Source: Afifellaceae bacterium
Lineage (GTDB): Bacteria > Pseudomonadota > Alphaproteobacteria > Rhizobiales > Afifellaceae
Direction of reading: 5' to 3'
Assembly (NCBI GenBank): GCA_028281235.1
Contig: JANQKG010000027.1
Coordinates: 124,001 to 188,000 of the forward strand
DNA length: 64,000 nt
The translations under genes and the position numbers were made by a program. Each line of letters begins with the position of its first letter. Position 1 is the first letter of the stretch. Positions 58,539 to 64,000 of this stretch are shown here, in pieces. The notes under the pieces are model-generated. The model was not told the origin of the DNA. It saw only the letters and a list, made by a program, of their open reading frames with translations, and ran no database searches.

Positions 58539-59003
58539 ATGAAGACCTATTCCGCAAAGCCGGCGGAGGTGGAGAAGAAGTGGGTTCTCGTTGACGCCGA
58601 GAACCTTGTCGTCGGCCGGCTTGCCGCCCTCGTCGCCACGCGCCTCCGCGGCAAGCACAAGCCGACCTTCACGCCGCATGTCGACATGGGCGACAACGTC
58701 ATCGTCATCAATGCCGACAAGGTGGTGCTCACTGGGCGCAAGCTGGATCAGAAGAAGTACCATTGGCATACCGGCTGGCCGGGCGGCATCAAGGAACGCA
58801 CAGCCCGCAAGGTGATGGAAGGGCGGTTCCCCGAGCGCGTGGTGGAAAAGGCGGTGGAGCGGATGCTTCCGCGCGGACCGCTTGGTCGTCGCCAGCTGAA
58901 GAACCTCCGGGTCTATACCGGTACCGAGCATCCGCATGAGGCGCAGCAGCCCGAAGTGCTGGACGTCGCCTCGCTGTCGAAGAAGAACATCAGGGTAGTG
59001 TGA
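58539..59003 (+). CDS. rplM: Large ribosomal subunit protein uL13
   Basis: L13 is an early-assembly protein of the 50S subunit. The product begins [20 protein letters not shown] and contains [37 protein letters not shown] and [20 protein letters not shown], the L13 signatures. Length 154 is normal. ATG 58539 follows GGAAGAAACGC. It is cotranscribed with rpsI, two bases apart from its ATG. Confidence 0.97.
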   Translation: MKTYSAKPAEVEKKWVLVDAENLVVGRLAALVATRLRGKHKPTFTPHVDMGDNVIVINADKVVLTGRKLDQKKYHWHTGWPGGIKERTARKVMEGRFPERVVEKAVERMLPRGPLGRRQLKNLRVYTGTEHPHEAQQPEVLDVASLSKKNIRVV

Positions 59004-59005
59004 CC

Positions 59006-59482
59006 ATGGCCCAGTCGCTTGAAGATCTCGCCGCGCTGACCGATGGCGCAGAAGCTCAGCCCGAGACGCCGGTGCATGTGCAAAAGCTTGACCAGTACGG
59101 CCGCGCCTACGCCACCGGCAAGCGCAAGGACGCCGTCGCCCGCGTCTGGGTGAAGCCCGGCTCCGGCCGCATCGTCGTCAACGACAAGGAATACACCGAA
59201 TATTTCGGCCGGCCGGTGCTGCAGATGATCATCTGCCAGCCCATCATGCTGACCGACCGCAACGGCCAATACGACATCATGGCCACCGTTTCGGGCGGCG
59301 GGCTGTCGGGTCAGGCCGGCGCGCTAAGGCACGGCATCTCCAAGGCGCTGACGCACTACGAGCCGGACCTGCGCCCCGTCTTGAAGCGCAACGGCTTCCT
59401 CACCCGCGACGCCCGCGTCGTGGAGCGTAAGAAATACGGCCGCCGCAAGGCCCGCCGCAGCTTCCAGTTCTCCAAGCGTTAG
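59006..59482 (+). CDS. rpsI: Small ribosomal subunit protein uS9
   Basis: S9 sits at the 30S P site, with its C-terminal Lys-Arg touching tRNA. The sequence has [20 protein letters not shown], the middle [21 protein letters not shown] and the C-terminus [18 protein letters not shown], diagnostic of S9. The first 30 residues form the variable extension common in alphaproteobacteria. It follows rplM directly and is followed by a terminator. Confidence 0.97.
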   Translation: MAQSLEDLAALTDGAEAQPETPVHVQKLDQYGRAYATGKRKDAVARVWVKPGSGRIVVNDKEYTEYFGRPVLQMIICQPIMLTDRNGQYDIMATVSGGGLSGQAGALRHGISKALTHYEPDLRPVLKRNGFLTRDARVVERKKYGRRKARRSFQFSKR

Positions 59483-59527
59483 GGGTGAACAGCTGCAGAA
59501 GTGCCGGCCAAAAGAGTTAGGACAGGA

Positions 59528-59550
59528 GCGGGCCACTGGCCCGCTTCTTT
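59528..59550 (+). terminator. Rho-independent terminator after rpsI
   Basis: The arms GCGGGCC and GGCCCGC form a 7-bp stem with loop ACT and are followed by TTCTTT. It lies 45 bp after the rpsI stop. The rest of the gap to 59775 shows no clear gene. Confidence 0.8.
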
Positions 59551-59774
59551 GCTTTGGGGGGCGGCGGTTGCAACGCAACTCAGCATAGGAGCACGACGCG
59601 CGCGCCCACCGTCCTCCGGCGGAATAGGTGGCGCCGACACCCGTATGCCGGCTCAAGCGCACCAGAAAATAGCGAAAATGCCACCGGCTCAGTCCATCTC
59701 CGGCTAATCAAACAGCGCAGAAGTTCACCGAATCGGTCATAATCGTGCCACTTGCCCCCACTATCGGAGGTGGC

Positions 59775-59996
59775 ATGAGCACGCAGTTCCAATCCATTAT
59801 TGAAGCTGGCGTTCAGCACGCAAAGTCGCGGCAAGGCGTGATCTGGGCGGACGCATTCGCGCGGCGGATCGCATCGTCGACCCCGCTTTCGGTGCGTGAA
59901 GCCGAAATTTCCCGGCTGATTGCGCTTGAAGCCGCGCGCGCGGGCGTAGCGATCGAGTCCGCCGGGCCCGGCTCGGTTTTGCAAAGCAGCGCATAA
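59775..59996 (+). CDS. Small hypothetical protein
   Basis: A 73-residue protein starting MSTQFQSIIEAGVQHAKSRQ and containing WADAFARRIASSTPLSVREA. ATG 59775 follows GGAGGTGGC, a strong ribosome binding site, which supports a real gene. It is helical, with no signal peptide or known domain. No function can be given. It is followed by GC-rich hairpins near 59998-60025 and then speB. Confidence 0.55.
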   Translation: MSTQFQSIIEAGVQHAKSRQGVIWADAFARRIASSTPLSVREAEISRLIALEAARAGVAIESAGPGSVLQSSA

Positions 59997-60110
59997 GGCC
60001 GCGGGCTGAGCGGCCCGCCGCAGCCTCGACCAATACACCCGCTGCTCCCGGCGGCTGGTCCGGTCGGGTCCTTCCCTCTGCCGCGCTGAGCGACTATCGA
60101 AGGCGTCGCC

Positions 60111-61073
60111 ATGGCCGAGACGCCCGACAAGCCCACCATCGACCACGCCTTCCGCGCCACGGCGCTGAAAGGCGGCGCCAGCGACCCGACCTATGCCGGC
60201 GCACTCTCCTTCATGCGGCGTCGCTATTCGCGGGACCTCGCGAATGTCGATCTCGCGATCCTCGGCGTGCCGCTTGACGTCGCCGTCACCAATCGACCGG
60301 GCGCCCGCTTCGGGCCGCAGGCCATCCGCCGGGCATCGGCGATCTTTGACGGCGATCCGCAATATCCCTTCGGCATCGATCTCTTCGCCGACCTCGCGGC
60401 CATCGATTACGGCGACGTGGCGCTCGACCTGCATCATCCGCTGACCATCCCCGACAGCATCGAAGCGGAAGCACGACGCATCTTGGACGCCGGCGTGCAT
60501 CTTTTTGCGCTCGGCGGCGATCACTTCATCACCTGGCCTCTGCTCAAGGCGCATGCCGCCAAGCACGGACCGTTGGCGCTCGTGCAGTTCGACGCCCACC
60601 AGGACACTTGGGACGACGACGGCCAAGAAATCTCGCACGGCACCTTCGTGGCGCGCGCCGTGCATGAGGGTGTCATCGTCCCCGCCCGCTCCATACAGAT
60701 CGGCATCCGCACGCAAGCGCCGGAGGATTGCGGCATCGAAATCCTGCACGCCCACGAGGTGCACGGGATGTCACCGGACGCAATCGCCGCGCGCATCGTG
60801 GAGCGCGTCGGCGGCGCGCCCGCCTACCTCACCTTCGACATCGACTGCCTCGATCCGGCTTTCGCGCCCGGCACCGGTACGCCGGTCGCCGGCGGCTTGT
60901 CATCCGCACATGCGTTGATGACGCTCGCCGCACTGGGCGAATTGAACTTTGTTGGCGGCGATGTCGTTGAAGTTTCGCCGCCTTACGACCACGCTGACAT
61001 CACTGCCATCGCCGCAGCCACAATGGCGCACCACTATATCGGTCTCCTGGCGATGAAGCGGCGTAAGCCGTAG
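60111..61073 (+). CDS. speB: Agmatinase (ureohydrolase family)
   Basis: Agmatinase splits agmatine to putrescine and urea. The manganese ligands are in HLFALGGDHFITWP (His), LVQFDAHQDTWDDDG (DAHxD) and YLTFDIDCLDPAFAPG (DxD), in the usual order, and PGTGTPVAGGLSS follows. Length 320 is typical. Substrate choice among agmatine, arginine and guanidino acids is based on overall similarity, so some doubt remains. Confidence 0.88.
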   Translation: MAETPDKPTIDHAFRATALKGGASDPTYAGALSFMRRRYSRDLANVDLAILGVPLDVAVTNRPGARFGPQAIRRASAIFDGDPQYPFGIDLFADLAAIDYGDVALDLHHPLTIPDSIEAEARRILDAGVHLFALGGDHFITWPLLKAHAAKHGPLALVQFDAHQDTWDDDGQEISHGTFVARAVHEGVIVPARSIQIGIRTQAPEDCGIEILHAHEVHGMSPDAIAARIVERVGGAPAYLTFDIDCLDPAFAPGTGTPVAGGLSSAHALMTLAALGELNFVGGDVVEVSPPYDHADITAIAAATMAHHYIGLLAMKRRKP

Positions 61074-61308
61074 CAGCAGACTGCGGAGCGACGCCGCCCT
61101 CCCCTCGCAACCACGCAGGTAATTCCCTGTAGTTGAGCGCATTTTGTCGCTGGTTGTGTGGCATAGAAGCGACGGGCGCCCAATATCGCCACTGCTCCTC
61201 CGGTAAGGCCTTGCGGTTCCTTAGCCAACCGTCTTCTTAGGGAGAGAGTGCCGTATCGGCGGCAACAGCGACAAACGCAGCGCCGCGATCGTGTTTGGGA
61301 GGCAGAGT

Positions 61309-62238
61309 ATGTTGCTTGGCCGCAGTGCAGGAGTTTTCGCGTTTGCTGTGCTGGTGGGTGTAGCGGGCGCCTCACAGGCGGCAGACCTGCCGATCCCGAC
61401 AGCCGACCCCCTTCCCCCGGCGGCGGAGGATTTGCCGCTCCCGGCGGTTTCCGCCCTGAACGGCAAGTTTGCGGTTCTCGGCGGCGGCTTCGAAGCAGAT
61501 GGCGGCAATGACGGCGAGCTCTTCGGGGCACAGGGCGCTATCTCCGTTCCGATTGGCCATCGATTCGGCTTCCAGGCGGACGGGTTCGGCATGTGGACGT
61601 CAGGCGAACTCGTCGCCGGCGGCGCCGGCCACCTCTTCTGGCGCGACCCGACTGTCGGCCTTCTCGGCGTCTATGGCGGCGGTGCGCGCAACGAGTTGCT
61701 AGATTTCTACACCATCCGGGCCGGCATCGAGGGCGAAGCCTATCTCGGCCGGATGTCCATCGAAGCCGTTCTCGGCTGGGAGGGCCTGGACTTCGACACC
61801 GGTGCCGATGATGACAACATCTTCGCGCTTGCGGACCTGGCCTTCTACCCGATGGACGATCTCCGGCTCTCCGCCGGCTATCGCCATTGGAACGAGATCC
61901 ATATGGCTGCCTTCGGCGCTGAGTACCAGCTTCCCATGCAATGGGGCGGAAGCGCGGCGGCGCTGTTTGCCGAAGGACGCGTGGGCGAGGACGACTATGT
62001 CGCGATCTGGGGCGGTTTGCGCATCTATCTCGGGCCTGAGCCGAAATCGCTCATCCGCCGCCACCGCGAGGACGACCCGCGCGTCAGGGCGGAGGACCAG
62101 GCCGGCATGATGCAGCAGAGGGCCCTCACCGCGCAGGAATTGTGCGAGCAATCCGGCGGAGAGTGGGTATTCGGCGAGGGCTACTACTGCGAATACGACA
62201 CGTCGCCGCCCAACGGAGAACAGGAAACGCCGCTCTGA
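61309..62238 (+). CDS. Outer-membrane-type protein of unknown function
   Basis: The 309-residue product has a signal peptide (about residues 1-25, ending ASQAAD) and an acidic, Gly/aromatic-rich mature part with alternating strands, for example FAVLGGGFEADGG, YLGRMSIEAVLGWEGLDF and DDYVAIWGGLRIYLG, that resemble a beta-barrel. A C-terminal extension with a Cys pair (LTAQELCEQSGGEW, YYCEYDT) follows and may form a disulfide. ATG 61309 follows GGGAGGCAG. I assign no specific porin family. Confidence 0.65.
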   Translation: MLLGRSAGVFAFAVLVGVAGASQAADLPIPTADPLPPAAEDLPLPAVSALNGKFAVLGGGFEADGGNDGELFGAQGAISVPIGHRFGFQADGFGMWTSGELVAGGAGHLFWRDPTVGLLGVYGGGARNELLDFYTIRAGIEGEAYLGRMSIEAVLGWEGLDFDTGADDDNIFALADLAFYPMDDLRLSAGYRHWNEIHMAAFGAEYQLPMQWGGSAAALFAEGRVGEDDYVAIWGGLRIYLGPEPKSLIRRHREDDPRVRAEDQAGMMQQRALTAQELCEQSGGEWVFGEGYYCEYDTSPPNGEQETPL

Positions 62239-62248
62239 CGACGAAGAG

Positions 62249-62275
62249 GGGGCGCCGAGGCGCCCCTTTGTTTTT
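62249..62275 (+). terminator. Rho-independent terminator after the outer-membrane gene
   Basis: The arms GGGGCGCC and GGCGCCCC form a perfect 8-bp stem with a 2-base loop and are followed by TTTGTTTTT. It begins 11 bp after the stop at 62238. Confidence 0.9.
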
Positions 62276-62359
62276 GTCGTAGCGGCTGGTTTGGCTGCGT
62301 GCCGCTCAGAGCCTTGTCCGTTCTGATTGCATCAGAACGGAGGCTCACCGTCTTTGCTG

Positions 62360-62404
62360 GAGCATGATCCCGAAAACCGGTTCCCACTTTTCGGGATCAT
62401 GCTC
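62360..62404. repeat. Perfect palindrome 'gagcatgatcccgaaaaccgg...'
   Basis: gagcatgatcccgaaaa and ttttcgggatcatgctc are perfect inverses around ccggttcccac. It belongs to the same family as 58262-58307. Its right end overlaps the minus-strand stop codon of aapP, so the element also forms the 3' end of that transcript. Confidence 0.85.
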
Positions 62405-63194
62405 AGTGCAGGATCTGGCTGAGGAACAGCTTTGTGCGCTCGTGCTGCGGACTGCCGAAGAACGCCTCCGGCTCGTTCTGCTCGATGATCTGCCCCTGAT
62501 CCATGAAGATGACGCGGTTGGCCACCTGCCGCGCAAAGCCCATCTCGTGGGTGACGCAGAGCATGGTCATGCCCTCCTCCGCCAGCCCGACCATCACGTC
62601 GAGCACCTCCTTGATCATCTCCGGATCGAGCGCGGAGGTCGGCTCGTCAAAGAGCATGATGCGCGGGCTCATGCACAGCGCCCGCGCAATTGCCACGCGC
62701 TGCTGCTGACCGCCTGAGAGCTGGCCCGGATATTTCTGCGCCTGCTCCGGGATCTTCACCCGGGTCAGATAGTGCATGGCGACCTCGTCAGCTTCTTTCT
62801 TCGGCATCTTGCGCACCCAGATCGGCGCCAGCGTGCAGTTCTCCATGATGGTGAGATGCGGGAAGAGGTTGAAGTGCTGGAACACCATGCCGACCTCGCG
62901 GCGGATCTCGTCGATCCGCTTCAAATCGTTGGTGAGCTCAATACCGTCGACGACGATCTTGCCTTTTTGATGCTCTTCCAGCCGGTTGATGCAACGGATC
63001 ATTGTCGACTTGCCCGAGCCCGACGGCCCGCAAATGACGATGCGCTCGCCGCGCCGCACTGAAAGGTCAATGTTCTTCAGCACGTGGAACTCGCCGAACC
63101 ATTTGTTGACGCCGTCCATCTCGATGGCGACTTCGCTCTCGATATGCGCGTCGACATGGCGAATGTCCTGAGCCGTTACGACGTTCTCGCTCAT
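62403..63194 (-). CDS. aapP: General L-amino acid ABC transporter, ATP-binding protein AapP
   Basis: AapP powers uptake of amino acids by the Aap transporter. The Walker A is [20 protein letters not shown], the signature [15 protein letters not shown], Walker [15 protein letters not shown] and the switch His is in [12 protein letters not shown]. Length 263 matches the polar amino acid (GlnQ/AapP) class. The N-terminal [20 protein letters not shown] extension suits AapP. It follows aapM by 11 bp. Confidence 0.9.
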   Translation of the reverse strand: MSENVVTAQDIRHVDAHIESEVAIEMDGVNKWFGEFHVLKNIDLSVRRGERIVICGPSGSGKSTMIRCINRLEEHQKGKIVVDGIELTNDLKRIDEIRREVGMVFQHFNLFPHLTIMENCTLAPIWVRKMPKKEADEVAMHYLTRVKIPEQAQKYPGQLSGGQQQRVAIARALCMSPRIMLFDEPTSALDPEMIKEVLDVMVGLAEEGMTMLCVTHEMGFARQVANRVIFMDQGQIIEQNEPEAFFGSPQHERTKLFLSQILH

Positions 63195-63205
63195 CAGCGT
63201 GGCTC

Positions 63206-64000
63206 CTAATGCTTGTGGCCGGTACTGAGCCGGCGCTCCGTGAAGATGGAATAGCGCGACATGGCAAAACAGAAGACCCAATAGACGATTGCCGCGAAGA
63301 GATAAGCCGTGGTCGCCTGCACGGGGCTCGCCCAGGTCGGATCGGTGAAGCTCGATTGCATCTGCCCGAGAAAATCGAACAGGCCGATAATCAGCACCAA
63401 GGTTGTGTCCTTGAAGAGGCCGATGAAAGTGTTGACGATGCCTGGAATGACCAAGGTCAGCGCCTGCGGTAGGATGATGAGCCGCGTCTTCTGCCAATAG
63501 GTCAGGCCGACCGCATCGGCGCCTTCATATTGCCCCTTGGAGATGGCCTGCAGACCGCCGCGCACGACCTCCGCCATATAGGCGGCGGAGAACAGCGCCA
63601 CGCCGATCAGAGCGCGCAGCAATTTGTCGAAGGTCACCCCCTCCGGCAGGAAGAGCGGCAGCATCACCGACGACATGAAGAGCACGGTTATCAACGGCAC
63701 GCCGCGCCAGAACTCGATGAAGGCGACGCACACGGCGCGCACGATCGGCATGTTGGAGCGCCGCCCAAGCGCCAACAGGATGCCCAGCGGCAGCGACGCC
63801 GCAATGCCCGTGACGGCGATGACCAGCGTCACCAGAAGGCCGCCCCAGACATCGGTCTCTACGTGGCTCAGGCCGAAATCGTATGCAAGCACAAGAAGAA
63901 GTACGGCTATTCCTCCCATCGTGATGGCGATTACGCGCAGCATCCCCACGACAGAGCTTCCAGTGGAAAGCGCCCAGGCAGAGGCGAGCAGAGAAGCGAC
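63206..64000 (-). CDS. aapM: General L-amino acid ABC transporter permease AapM (5' end outside window)
   Basis: A polar amino acid permease with [20 protein letters not shown], the EAA-type loop [20 protein letters not shown] and [20 protein letters not shown], and several helices. The first Met at 63949 gives 247 residues, but the frame stays open to the window edge and AapM of rhizobia is about 380 residues, so the true start lies beyond 64000. aapJ and aapQ are expected upstream. Confidence 0.87.
   Translation of the reverse strand, partial: VASLLASAWALSTGSSVVGMLRVIAITMGGIAVLLLVLAYDFGLSHVETDVWGGLLVTLVIAVTGIAASLPLGILLALGRRSNMPIVRAVCVAFIEFWRGVPLITVLFMSSVMLPLFLPEGVTFDKLLRALIGVALFSAAYMAEVVRGGLQAISKGQYEGADAVGLTYWQKTRLIILPQALTLVIPGIVNTFIGLFKDTTLVLIIGLFDFLGQMQSSFTDPTWASPVQATTAYLFAAIVYWVFCFAMSRYSIFTERRLSTGHKH

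Noticed and set aside
62403-63497. Longer reading frame for aapP into the permease gene
   Set aside because: The extra N-terminal part is a shadow of aap[11 protein letters not shown] at 63194 is the sensible start.

Overview
The window is high-GC DNA from an alphaproteobacterium, most likely of the order Hyphomicrobiales (Rhizobiales). The evidence is gene order and repeats: tatBC-serS-surE-pcm-nlpD, yajC-secD-secF, a heme-PAS FixL with FixJ and a FixK-like regulator, ntrB-ntrC-ntrY-ntrX close to hfq-hflX, fused ispDF, and aap-type amino acid transport genes. Several palindromic repeat families familiar from rhizobial genomes lie between genes. I cannot name a genus.

Layout. 0-7 kb: Tat export (tatB, tatC), a DUF29 gene, serS with an unusual internal insertion, surE, pcm and a NlpD-like LysM/M23 lipoprotein. 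7-12.4 kb: a DUF815 ATPase, then yajC-secD-secF followed by two genes resembling the mitochondrial complex I assembly factors NDUFAF3 and NDUFAF6. 12.4-18.3 kb: an orphan glycosyltransferase-like gene, trmFO, a membrane-anchored protein with a possible Cys-His-Asp triad, a DUF1127 gene, a voltage-gated-type K+ channel with a zinc ribbon, and glutaryl-CoA dehydrogenase. 18.5-21.5 kb: fixJ-fixL facing a fixK-like gene. 21.5-26 kb: a tandem gamma-carbonic-anhydrase-like protein, a DUF3179 protein and small metabolic or unknown genes.

26.0-31.8 kb is the accessory region. A four-gene operon encodes a cyanophycin-synthetase-like ATP-grasp enzyme, a free acyl carrier protein, an alpha/beta-hydrolase with a cysteine nucleophile, and a second ATP-grasp enzyme. 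It is followed by a uridine-kinase-like gene, a broken sulfotransferase gene, an IS3-family remnant, an orphan secreted protein and tRNA-Ser(UGA). I consider this operon the best candidate for an undescribed (probably natural-product or amide-forming) system.

32-40.4 kb: rlpA, dacC, tmk, holB, metG, tatD, a metallo-beta-lactamase-fold hydrolase and mazG, a mostly overlapping housekeeping run. 40.4-49.4 kb, minus strand: ntrB, ntrC, ntrY, ntrX, a D-amino-acid aminotransferase, hfq and hflX. 49.5-56.6 kb: ispDF, cinA-type amidase, a RatA/COQ10 protein, lipA, two small membrane proteins, lpd and O-acetylhomoserine sulfhydrylase. 56.9-64 kb: a CoA-binding protein, an enoyl-CoA hydratase-like protein, rplM-rpsI with a clear promoter and leader hairpin, speB, an outer-membrane-type protein, and aapP with the 3' part of aapM cut by the window edge.

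A recurrent structural feature is a family of roughly 75-bp palindromes ending in TAGTG/CACTA. Three pairs with 12-16 bp spacers and one solo copy occur, and in two cases the terminal CTAG supplies the stop codon of the adjacent gene (yajC, dat).
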